Shown here one piece after another: positions 1 to 6,327 of a stretch of DNA of 9,005 nucleotides. The notes beneath the pieces are model-generated. The model saw nothing but the letters and a program-made list of their open reading frames with translations, searched no databases and was not told the origin of the DNA. The stretch is from an uncultured Acidimicrobiaceae bacterium (GTDB taxonomy: Bacteria > Actinomycetota > Acidimicrobiia > Acidimicrobiales > Ilumatobacteraceae). The translations under genes and the position numbers were made by a program. The DNA lies in assembly GCA_903919215.1 (NCBI GenBank), contig CAIXHI010000411.1, positions 1-9,005 of the forward strand, read 5' to 3'. Position 1 is the stretch's first letter, and each line of letters begins with the position of its first letter.

Positions 1-41
1 GCCAGCTCGATGATCGCCGGATCGCGCACTGCGTCGTTCAT
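1..41 (-). CDS. 5' end of an unidentified protein, cut by the window edge
   Basis: Only the first 13 codons are visible, reading MNDAVRDPAIIEL. The ATG at 41-39 overlaps the TGA stop (40-38) of the upstream oxidoreductase remnant in an ATGA arrangement, which is typical of translationally coupled operon genes. Third codon positions are mostly G or C, as in the neighbouring real genes. I do not recognise the family from so short a piece. I also considered that these codons continue the damaged oxidoreductase after another frameshift. I prefer a new gene, because the remnant already ends in a normal-looking C-terminus just before. Confidence 0.5.
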   Translation of the reverse strand, partial: MNDAVRDPAIIEL

Positions 42-389
42 AGATGAACAGCCTCGCCGCCCGCTGCTGCCGACGCGTACATCGCGTCGACCAGTCGATG
101 CCCTCGATGACGACATGGCGTCGCTCACAGAACACCTCGACGCGTCGCAGACTCGGTCGTGCGAGGTCGTCGTGCCACACACTGTTCAGCGTGCCGACAG
201 CACCGTTCGTGAACCGCAGCACTGCGGTAGCGACGTCCTCGATCCCTTCGTAGCCGTGGAAGTTCGCAGTGTGCGCGCTGACCGATTGCATCTCGCCCAC
301 CAGATACCGCTGCCGTGCAGGCTCTTCGAATGGTACGTAGCGATGAGCCCGGCACCCAGGAAGCCAATCCGGACGGGTGTTGACGTCAT
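38..389 (-). pseudogene. Gfo/Idh/MocA-family NAD(P)-dependent oxidoreductase, remnant with two internal deletions
   Basis: Three conserved pieces of one dehydrogenase lie in order but in three different reading frames. From the ATG at 389 the first frame gives MTSTPVRIGFLGAGLIAT and then YHSKSL, a Rossmann start with GxGxxA. From about 309 a second frame gives RYLVGEMQSVSAHTANFHG, then YEGIEDVATAVLRFTNGAVG and TLNSVWHDDLARPSLRRVEV up to VVIEGID near 94; this is typical of the substrate-side C-terminal domain. From 94 a third frame gives LVDAMYASAAAGGEAVHL and a TGA at 40-38, a usual family ending. Together they make about 115 residues where an intact enzyme has roughly 330-370, so most of the nucleotide-binding domain and part of the C-terminal domain are gone. 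The ATG lies 4 bases after the thiQ stop, so the remnant is the fifth member of the thiamine operon. Substrate cannot be told. An assembly error is the main alternative. Confidence 0.8.
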
Positions 390-393
390 CTGT

Positions 394-1017
394 TCAGCTT
401 GCCAGCATGATCGTGCGATCGGCGATCGCGGCTGCCTCGTCGCGATCATGGGTGACGAGCAGCGCACTGGTGCCGGTGGACCGCAGGAGTGCAGCGAGGT
501 CGGTGGCCAACCGGTCGTGCAGGTCGCGATCAAGGCCGGTCAGCGGTTCGTCGAGCAGCAGCACCCGTGGGCGCGGCGCCAGCGAGCGGGCCAAGGCAAC
601 GCGCTTGGCTTCGCCACCGCTGAGTGCACCCACCTTGCGATCGCCGAACCCAGTCAGTCCCACTAGTGCCAACAGGTCCTGCACTCGTTCCGTGACCTCG
701 GCGCGCGGTGTGCGTTGCATGCGCAGGCCAAAGCCGACGTTGCCGGCGACGGTGAGGTGGGGGAACAGTTGCTCGTCCTGGAACACCAGACCGATGTTGC
801 GTCGGTGTGATGCCATCCGGGTGATGTCGACGCCATCCAGCGACACCGTGCCTGCATCAGCCACGAGCAGACCGGCGATGACACGCAGCAGCGTGCTCTT
901 GCCAGCACCGGACGGGCCGAGCAGCGCCACCACTTCACCGTCGGCCACCGTGATCGAGACGCGGTCGAGCACGTTGCGTTCGTCGAAGCGGACGGTGATG
1001 TCACGCGCCTCGAGCAT
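394..1017 (-). CDS. thiQ: Thiamine ABC transporter ATP-binding protein
   Basis: This is a 207-residue ABC ATPase, the cytoplasmic motor that drives thiamine import through ThiP. Walker A is GPSGAGKST at residues 34-42, the Q-loop glutamine is Q80, the signature is LSGGE at 132-136, Walker B is VLLLDEP at 152-158 with catalytic E158 or its neighbour, and the switch histidine is H190. The start is the ATG at 1017, since MLEARDITVRF is a normal ABC beginning and a GGGGG purine run lies 8 bases upstream. Longer in-frame extension runs into thiP and is shadow. The gene overlaps the thiP end by 17 bp. The assignment as ThiQ rather than another metal or polyamine ATPase rests on the adjacent ThiB, ThiP and TPP riboswitch. 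The protein stops 17 residues after the H-loop, about 25 residues short of E. coli ThiQ (about 232), but all catalytic motifs are present. Confidence 0.9.
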   Translation of the reverse strand: MLEARDITVRFDERNVLDRVSITVADGEVVALLGPSGAGKSTLLRVIAGLLVADAGTVSLDGVDITRMASHRRNIGLVFQDEQLFPHLTVAGNVGFGLRMQRTPRAEVTERVQDLLALVGLTGFGDRKVGALSGGEAKRVALARSLAPRPRVLLLDEPLTGLDRDLHDRLATDLAALLRSTGTSALLVTHDRDEAAAIADRTIMLAS

Positions 1018-2641
1018 CGAGCACGCCCCCTTCGCCGAACACTCGGCTCTCGGCGGTGACGATGATGAGTGCGGTTGCCGCGAGCAACATCGTCGCCAAT
1101 GCGAAGCCCTGCGCACGAGGCGTCTCGCCCGCGCGGGAGAGCAACCGGGCGATCGCGATCGGCAATGTCTCGCGTCCCGACCGGGTGAGGAACGTCGTTG
1201 CACCGAACTCACCCAATGAGATCGCCGCCGCCAGCCCCACCGCGCCTGCCAATGGTGCGCTGATGCGACGCACATCAACTGCCCACCACGCTCGCCACGG
1301 TGAGGCCCCCAGCACAGCGGCCGCACTGCGTTGTTCGGCCGGGATGGCCCGCAGCACTGGTACGAGAGCGCGCACCACGAACGGGGTGGCGACGAGTGCA
1401 TGGCCGACTGGGATCAGCCACCATTGCGCCCGCCAGTCGATCGGCGCAGTGTCGAACGCAATGAGAATGCCGAGACCGATGGTGACGGCGGACGTGCCCA
1501 ACGGCAGCATCAGGCCCACGTCGAGCAAGCGACCGTGACGGCGTGCCGACCCGATCGCCAGCGCCGCCAGACCACCGATGACCACACTCAACAGCGCCGC
1601 CAGTGCAGCGAAACGCAGCGAGACGAACAGTGAGGCCAGTGGGTCGACGCCGAGGCTCACTCCTGGACGAACCTCGGTGCGTCCGAGCGTGCGCCATGCG
1701 GCCAGTGACCAGCGATCTCCGAGCCGGAACGAACGGCTGACCATCACCACCAACGGTGTGGCCATCACGATCGTGGTGGCTGCCACGACGGTTCCGACGA
1801 GCCGTCGTTGTTCGCGGCTGCGCGGTCGGCGCAATGATGGCGCGCCGGGCAACTGCACTGCGGTCCGCCGCTGGAATCTGCTGGACCACCACACCACCGC
1901 AGCGAGGATGAGGAGTTGCAGTACGGACAGCACCGCAGCGCCATCGACGTCGCCCAACTGCGTCGCCCGGCGAGCGATCTCCACTTCCAACGTCGTGTTG
2001 GCCGGACCGCCCAGCAGTCGGACGGTGCCGAACGAGGTGAACGTGAACAGGAAGACCACGGTGGCCGAGGCCCACAGGCCCGGGCGCAGCAGGGGCAGCA
2101 CCACATGACGCAGGAGTTGCCACGGTGACGCACCGAGTGTGCGTGCTGCAGCGGTGATCCCTTCGGGCACCACTGCCCACATCGACCCCAGCAATCGTAC
2201 GACGACCGCGATGTTGAAGAACACATGTGCCACCACCACGGCACGGGCAGTGCCGTGCCAGTTGTCGGGCAACAGTGCGACAAAGGCTGCGCCGACGACG
2301 ACGGTGGGCAGCATGAACGGCACGGTGACCACGGCAAGTACCGCGCGCCTCCCGATGAAGCGGTAGCGGGCGAGCACGTAGGCGGGTGCAAACCCGACGA
2401 CCAGTGTGAGCACCGTGCTGACGACGGCTTGCCAGACGGTGAACCACAGCACACGCGTCAGCCCGGGCGCGTGCAGTACATCGCTGACCGAACCGGGATG
2501 CAGCACTCGGGCCAGCAATGTGCCGACCGGGTACGCGAAGAACAGCGCCAACCCCACGGCGGGTAGCGCTGCCAACGCGGGGACTGCCCAGCGCGGCAGT
2601 CTGTTCAGCGCAGCACGATCTCGTTCCACTCGTCCTGCCAT
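1001..2641 (-). CDS. thiP: Thiamine ABC transporter permease, two fused membrane domains
   Basis: A 546-residue inner-membrane protein with two copies of the binding-protein-dependent permease domain, matching the fused ThiP layout and length (E. coli ThiP is about 536). About twelve hydrophobic segments are visible. The two cytoplasmic EAA loops that dock the ATPase are at about residues 160-183 (AAARTLGASPW followed by VVLPLL) and about 436-465 (AAAVLGASPW). A basic, hydrophilic linker at about 255-281 separates the halves. I chose the ATG at 2641, which overlaps the end of thiB by 37 bp. It has no clear Shine-Dalgarno sequence, and a GTG at 2629 is possible, so the true start is uncertain by a few codons. 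It probably relies on translational coupling to thiB. Membership of the iron/sulfate/thiamine permease group is clear; thiamine specificity comes from the neighbours. Confidence 0.9.
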   Translation of the reverse strand: MAGRVERDRAALNRLPRWAVPALAALPAVGLALFFAYPVGTLLARVLHPGSVSDVLHAPGLTRVLWFTVWQAVVSTVLTLVVGFAPAYVLARYRFIGRRAVLAVVTVPFMLPTVVVGAAFVALLPDNWHGTARAVVVAHVFFNIAVVVRLLGSMWAVVPEGITAAARTLGASPWQLLRHVVLPLLRPGLWASATVVFLFTFTSFGTVRLLGGPANTTLEVEIARRATQLGDVDGAAVLSVLQLLILAAVVWWSSRFQRRTAVQLPGAPSLRRPRSREQRRLVGTVVAATTIVMATPLVVMVSRSFRLGDRWSLAAWRTLGRTEVRPGVSLGVDPLASLFVSLRFAALAALLSVVIGGLAALAIGSARRHGRLLDVGLMLPLGTSAVTIGLGILIAFDTAPIDWRAQWWLIPVGHALVATPFVVRALVPVLRAIPAEQRSAAAVLGASPWRAWWAVDVRRISAPLAGAVGLAAAISLGEFGATTFLTRSGRETLPIAIARLLSRAGETPRAQGFALATMLLAATALIIVTAESRVFGEGGVLDARGA

Positions 2642-3639
2642 TGTTCGCGGTGGGCCGCGATATCCGCGGGTTCCAGCGTGTAGGGATCGGTCGGCACCAC
2701 GGCGAACTGCTGGAACACGGCGGGCAATGCCACGGCCTTGTTCGCCGGGTACACGAACAACGTGAGCGGTAGTTCCTGCTGGAACGCCGGTGTGGTGAGG
2801 AACTGAACCAGTCGCCGGGCCGCCTCGGGGTGTTTCGTGCCGCGCAAGACGCCCGCATATTCGATCTGGCGGAAACATGTCCCGGCGGCGACGCCGGTGG
2901 GTGCGTCGGTGCGCGGCGGGTCGGCGAACACGACCTCTGCTGGCGGGCTGCTGCCGTAGCTGACCACCAGTGGCTTGTCCCCGGTGCTGCCGGCTGAGCC
3001 GCTGAAGCGCTCGTAGTAGGCGCTGTCCCAACTCTCGGCGACCTCTACTCCATTTGCTGTCAGCGACTCCCAGTACGTCTGCCATCCACCTTCGCCGGAC
3101 GCGGCGATCGTGGCCAACAAGAACGCGAGACCGGGCGACGAGGCAGCTGGGTTTTCCACCACGAGTAGGTCCTTGTACTCAGGTTTGATCAGGTCGTCGA
3201 GCGTGACCGGTGGGGTGAGTTCGTGTTGCTGGAACCAGGCGATGTCGTAGTTCACGCACACGTCGCCGAAGTCCACCATGGTGGGGGCGTCGGTGAAGAT
3301 CTTGCCGTCGGTGGCGGCGGACAACAGTGTGTTGTCCACGCCCCACATGACGTCGCCTTCGGGGTTGCCGGCGGTGAGCTCGGCCTTGGTGACCATCGTT
3401 CCTGCGTCGCCGGCAGTGACGATGTTCACCGTGATGTCGGTCTGGGCGGTGAACGTCGCAAGTGCCGTGTTGAGCGCGGTGTCCTTCGTGGGGAACGAGT
3501 CGTAGGCCACGAGCGTGATGGTGACGGGGCCATCGGTGGCGGTGGTCGCCGGTGCGCTACCGCCGCACGCGGCAAGCATCGTGCTGACGACAGCAAGGGA
3601 GGCGAGCAGGAGTGATGGACGGCCCATCGGCTGGCTCAT
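2605..3639 (-). CDS. thiB: Thiamine-binding lipoprotein of the ABC importer (TbpA/ThiB)
   Basis: A 344-residue extracytoplasmic solute-binding protein. A signal peptide ends in a lipobox (LAAC, C25), followed by a short Ala/Thr-rich tether, so it is a membrane-anchored lipoprotein as expected in an actinobacterium. The mature part begins TITLVAYDSF, like the YTYDSF of E. coli TbpA. Other TbpA-like stretches are GVDNTLL, FGDVCVNYD, SSPGLAFLLA, WDSAYYERF, VVSYGSSP, and the ending TLEPADIAAHREQWQDEW. These cover the ligand-cleft aromatic and serine regions. The ATG at 3639 overlaps the kinase TGA (ATGA, 3639-3636), with GGTGG about 7 bases upstream. Between KIFTDAP and VDFGDVC the protein seems to lack about 15-20 residues that E. 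coli TbpA has. Thiamine versus a phosphorylated form cannot be decided from sequence. Confidence 0.9.
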   Translation of the reverse strand: MSQPMGRPSLLLASLAVVSTMLAACGGSAPATTATDGPVTITLVAYDSFPTKDTALNTALATFTAQTDITVNIVTAGDAGTMVTKAELTAGNPEGDVMWGVDNTLLSAATDGKIFTDAPTMVDFGDVCVNYDIAWFQQHELTPPVTLDDLIKPEYKDLLVVENPAASSPGLAFLLATIAASGEGGWQTYWESLTANGVEVAESWDSAYYERFSGSAGSTGDKPLVVSYGSSPPAEVVFADPPRTDAPTGVAAGTCFRQIEYAGVLRGTKHPEAARRLVQFLTTPAFQQELPLTLFVYPANKAVALPAVFQQFAVVPTDPYTLEPADIAAHREQWQDEWNEIVLR

Positions 3640-4328
3640 GGGATGACCACCGTGAGGACGCCGTCAGCGACCCGCACGACGGTGTCGCCATCGGAGATAT
3701 TGCTGAGGCCGCGAGCCTCGGTGCTGGTGAGGGTGGCCGCGGCCAGTGGCCAGTGGGCACCGGTGAGGGTGACGCCGGTGCAGACGCCGTGCAGTGCCAG
3801 GAGCGAAAACGTCTGGCCACCGTCGAGCGGCAGCGCGAGCGACCGGCCTGCGTGCACCACTCTGACCTCCGATGAGCCGACCACCGCCGAGACCGAGCTG
3901 AAGCGGCCGAGCGACGGATGCCCCAACGAGAGCAGGGTGCCCAACAGGTGATCGAGCCGGTCGTCGCTGAGTGGATCGAGCCCTCCGAGCAGCAACAGGT
4001 GCTGGGCGTCGGTGAGCGCGACCGCCGCGGCCAGCGCCAACTCTGTATCGGTCTCGTCCTTGGCCTCGGGGTGCGTGTCGATCAGCAACTCGTGGGCGTA
4101 GGCCCACATCCGCCCCGACGCGCTGATGCTGTCGAGGTCGCCGACGAGTGCATCTGGCCGTAACCCGGCCGACACTGCGTGATCCAGGCCGCTGTCTGCG
4201 GCGATGATGCGCACGTCGGTGTTGACCGCCTCGAGTGCAGCGAGCGCGCGGGCGTGCAGTGGACCGCCACCGATGACGACGACAGCAGTCAGGGGTGCAT
4301 CGCGAGGTGACTCTGCCATCGGTTTCAT
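3636..4328 (-). CDS. thiN: Thiamine pyrophosphokinase (thiamine diphosphokinase)
   Basis: A 230-residue cytoplasmic enzyme that transfers pyrophosphate from ATP to thiamine, giving thiamine diphosphate in one step. The N-terminal catalytic part shows IGGGP (19-23), AADSG (43-47), GDLDSI (63-68) and the acidic K90-D-E-T-D94 with TELALA behind it, then LLGG (114-117) and DRLDHLLGT (123-131), all catalytic and metal-binding signatures of the family. The C-terminal beta-rich thiamine-binding part has LTGAHWPL (188-195) and the conserved GLSN (207-210). The start at 4328 is set by GGAGG placed 6 bases upstream, inside the 3' edge of the TPP riboswitch; an ATG at 4319 is less well placed. As the first gene of the operon it pairs uptake of thiamine with its activation. 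The ThiN/TPK family is clear; ThiL (thiamine-phosphate kinase) is a different fold and is excluded. Confidence 0.93.
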   Translation of the reverse strand: MKPMAESPRDAPLTAVVVIGGGPLHARALAALEAVNTDVRIIAADSGLDHAVSAGLRPDALVGDLDSISASGRMWAYAHELLIDTHPEAKDETDTELALAAAVALTDAQHLLLLGGLDPLSDDRLDHLLGTLLSLGHPSLGRFSSVSAVVGSSEVRVVHAGRSLALPLDGGQTFSLLALHGVCTGVTLTGAHWPLAAATLTSTEARGLSNISDGDTVVRVADGVLTVVIP

Positions 4329-4421
4329 CGGCTCCCTCCGCTGGCATTACCCAGATCAGGTTCTCGGGTCGGCGGCGGCGGCCACCCTCTCAGCCCACGT
4401 TCCTGCGAGCTCCCCGTTCGG
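4329..4421 (-). promoter_or_regulatory. TPP riboswitch (THI element)
   Basis: On the minus strand the conserved aptamer core is plain: CGGGGAGC near 4416-4409, GCTGAGA at 4394-4388, and CTGATCTGGGTAATGCCAGC plus GGAGGGA between about 4359 and 4333. AGCTCGC can pair with GTGGGCT as P2 (7 bp including two or three G-U pairs). GGGT and ACCC can close P3 around a loop rich in GCC repeats. CTGG/CCAG forms P5. The P1 closing stem is not obvious. The GGAGG ribosome-binding site of thiN lies within the 3' end of the aptamer, and no terminator hairpin with a U-run separates it from the start codon. The likely mode is therefore translational: bound thiamine diphosphate hides the ribosome-binding site. 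It governs thiN-thiB-thiP-thiQ and whatever is coupled downstream. Confidence 0.95.
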
Positions 4422-4430
4422 TTGTCTGAA

Positions 4431-4436
4431 AGTGTA
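4431..4436 (-). promoter_or_regulatory. Likely -10 box of the thiamine operon promoter
   Basis: The minus strand reads TACACT here, matching the TANNNT actinobacterial -10 pattern. It starts 5 bases after the stop codon of the EamA gene. A transcription start 6-8 bases downstream would fall near 4424, just before the first conserved bases of the riboswitch. I see no convincing -35 hexamer. Read-through from the EamA gene is also possible. Confidence 0.5.
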
Positions 4437-4440
4437 GCCG

Positions 4441-5358
4441 TCAGTCGCGGTCGCGTTGGGTCTGGATCGTCACCAGCACGAGCCCCAGCACCACCATGGC
4501 CATCCCCACCAACTGGATGGGTCGCACGCTGCTGCTGAGGAACCACACCGACCACAGCACCGACAGCCCGGGCTGGGAGACCTGCAGCATGCTGATGACG
4601 CCGATCGGCACCAAACGCTGTGCGAACACCATCAACCCGTGAGCAATGGTGCCGGTGAGTACGGCCAGCAGCGTGATGAACACGACCGATCGCCAGGTGA
4701 TCTCAACGAGGTCCTCACGTACGAACACGAGACCCACCACCAGGGTGACCAGCGTGGCGACAGGTGTGATCGAGGCCATCACCGTCGCCACGGATCGGCC
4801 CTGGCGCAGTGTGCGACTGGTGAGCAGATAGGTGGTCCACATCACGAGCGCGCACCCGATCCAGGCCACCCCGCGCCATGAGAACTCGCCGTTGGACGGA
4901 GCGTTGAACAACACCACCGCCAGCCCGGCCAACGAGACCAACCCGAACGAGAACGAGGCCAGCCGCACCTTCTCATGGAACAGCACTGCAGCGAGCGGAA
5001 CGACGAACAGTGGGGTGAGCGCACCGGTGAACTCGGCCGAGGCGATCGTGGTCTTGGTGACGCCGGTGAAGAACAGGACGATGTTCAACCCGAACGCCAG
5101 ACCCGGCAGCAGCGCCGCTCGGATATCGGCCCAGTTCAGCCAGCGTCGCTCGCTGACGCGCAGGATGGCGCTCCAGATCACCGAACACAGCAGCATGCGC
5201 CAGAAGGCGATCGCCACCGATGGTGTGTGTGCCAGCTTGACCAACGTGGAGCCGAGGCTGAACAACAGGATCACGACACCCAGTGCCGCCAGACCCAGGG
5301 GCCGTCCTTCGAGGCGCCGTCGGGTCGTCGGGACGAGCACTGCTTCTTTGGCGCTCAC
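4441..5358 (-). CDS. EamA/DMT-family transporter (probable exporter)
   Basis: A 305-residue integral membrane protein with about ten hydrophobic helices arranged as two EamA repeats, roughly residues 20-152 and 158-300. Diagnostic pieces are IAFWRMLLCSVIW in the first repeat, FTGALTPLFVVPLAAVLFHE near the end of the first, and LQVSQPGLSVLWSVWFL in the second. The family exports amino acids or other small metabolites; the substrate here is unknown. The start is a GTG at 5358 whose last bases form the TGA stop of the CDF gene (GTGA overlap), so the two genes are almost certainly co-transcribed and coupled. AGGA lies directly before the GTG, too close for a normal ribosome-binding site, so a slightly later start is possible. 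The stop at 4443-4441 directly precedes the thiamine operon promoter. A link to thiamine transport is conceivable but unsupported. Confidence 0.88.
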   Translation of the reverse strand: MSAKEAVLVPTTRRRLEGRPLGLAALGVVILLFSLGSTLVKLAHTPSVAIAFWRMLLCSVIWSAILRVSERRWLNWADIRAALLPGLAFGLNIVLFFTGVTKTTIASAEFTGALTPLFVVPLAAVLFHEKVRLASFSFGLVSLAGLAVVLFNAPSNGEFSWRGVAWIGCALVMWTTYLLTSRTLRQGRSVATVMASITPVATLVTLVVGLVFVREDLVEITWRSVVFITLLAVLTGTIAHGLMVFAQRLVPIGVISMLQVSQPGLSVLWSVWFLSSSVRPIQLVGMAMVVLGLVLVTIQTQRDRD

Positions 5359-6272
5359 TCCTGGGACAGTCGGCGGATGTCGGGTTCGATGTACACAGTG
5401 AGCGCGATCGGCACGGCGGCGCGCAACTGCTGCTCGGCATCGTCGATCGCCTGGGCCAACTGCGCCACTGTCAGCGAGTGGTCGAACTCCAACTTCGCGG
5501 CGACCAGCAACTGGTCAGGGCCGAGGTGCATCGTGCGCAGGTGGATGATGCCCAGCACTCGTGGTGTCGTGGACAGCGCGACCTTGACGGCCACGAGATC
5601 CTCGTCGCTGGCCGCTTCGCCGATGAGGAGCCCTTTCATCTCGATCGCGAGGATGATGGCGATCCCCACCAGCAGCACGCCGATGGCGATCGAGCCGACG
5701 GCGTCCCAGCGAGGATTGCCGGTGACCTCTGCCATGGTGAGGCCGAACAGCGCGAACACCAGACCCGTCTCGGCGCCGACGTCTTCCAGCAGTACCACGG
5801 GCAGCTCCGGGGCCTTCGCCGTGCGGATGAAGTTCCACCACGTGCGGCCGTTGCGCACGTGGTTGGCTTCCTTCACGGCGGTGCGCAGCGAGTACGACTC
5901 GAGCAGGATCGCGACGCCGAGGATGACGAACGCAATGGTGGCGCTCTCCACCTCGTGTGGGTGTTGCACCTTGCTGATTCCCTCGTAGAGAGCGAACAAC
6001 CCGCCCATGCTGAACAGCACGAGGGCGACGATGAACGACCAGAAGTAGCGCTCAGGTCCGTAGCCGAATGGGTGGGCGCTGTCGGCCGGTCGCCTGCCGC
6101 GCTTGGAGCCGAACATCAGCAGGCCCTGGTTGCCGGTGTCGGCGACGCTATGGCCGGCTTCTGCGAGGAGACCGGCAGAACCGGTGAGGAGGAACCCAAC
6201 GAACTTGGCCACCGAGATACCCAGGTTGGCGAAGAACGCAGCGATGATGGCCTTGCGGCTTCCGTCTTGCAC
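5355..6272 (-). CDS. Cation diffusion facilitator (CDF) transporter, SLC30A9-like
   Basis: A 305-residue inner-membrane divalent metal exporter (Zn, Co, Mn or Fe class; proton antiport in this family). The N-terminal domain spans about residues 1-215 with six helices. Helix 2 carries H41SVAD45, the first half of the metal site. In the helix 5 region LLEDVGAETG (161-170) replaces the usual HxxxD, as in the SLC30A9-like branch. A cytoplasmic regulatory domain follows (about 218-305). The start is the GTG at 6272 (MQDGSRKAIIAAF), a normal family beginning. Upstream in-frame codons would overlap the divergent SDR gene and are not conserved-looking. No Shine-Dalgarno is present, and a TAACCT hexamer 7 bases upstream suggests a leaderless transcript. 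It is the first gene of a two-gene unit with the EamA transporter. Confidence 0.88.
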   Translation of the reverse strand: MQDGSRKAIIAAFFANLGISVAKFVGFLLTGSAGLLAEAGHSVADTGNQGLLMFGSKRGRRPADSAHPFGYGPERYFWSFIVALVLFSMGGLFALYEGISKVQHPHEVESATIAFVILGVAILLESYSLRTAVKEANHVRNGRTWWNFIRTAKAPELPVVLLEDVGAETGLVFALFGLTMAEVTGNPRWDAVGSIAIGVLLVGIAIILAIEMKGLLIGEAASDEDLVAVKVALSTTPRVLGIIHLRTMHLGPDQLLVAAKLEFDHSLTVAQLAQAIDDAEQQLRAAVPIALTVYIEPDIRRLSQE

Positions 6273-6279
6273 GGGCGCC

Positions 6280-6285
6280 AGGTTA
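6280..6285 (-). promoter_or_regulatory. Likely -10 box for the CDF gene, leaderless start
   Basis: TAACCT on the minus strand lies 7 bases before the GTG start at 6272, so transcription would begin at or next to the start codon. No ribosome-binding site precedes the gene and no clear -35 is seen. The promoter shares a 55-bp spacer with the divergent SDR gene. Confidence 0.45.
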
Positions 6286-6315
6286 CCGAGTGGCAACGAT
6301 CTGGAACCCGTGCGC

Positions 6316-6321
6316 CAGAAT
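6316..6321 (+). promoter_or_regulatory. Likely -10 box for the SDR gene, leaderless start
   Basis: CAGAAT lies 6 bases before the ATG at 6328. It matches the -10 consensus at the key second and last positions. There is no Shine-Dalgarno sequence in between, so the mRNA probably starts at the ATG. No good -35 hexamer is visible. Confidence 0.4.
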
Positions 6322-6327
6322 GGCGCG

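Noticed and set aside
10..1219. Plus-strand open frames of 218 and 280 codons
   Set aside because: They lie opposite thiQ, thiP and the oxidoreductase remnant, are rich in Ser/Arg/Thr or repetitive, and show no motif. Minus-strand readings explain the region.
1018..1401. N-terminal extension of the thiQ frame to 1401
   Set aside because: The extra 128 residues overlap the permease end, are Arg/Ser-rich and have no family match, whereas MLEARDITV at 1017 is a normal ABC start with a purine-rich site upstream.
2642..3085. N-terminal extension of the thiP frame to 3085
   Set aside because: It overlaps thiB antiphase for over 400 bases and looks like a shadow. The 546-residue form from 2641 matches the ThiP length.
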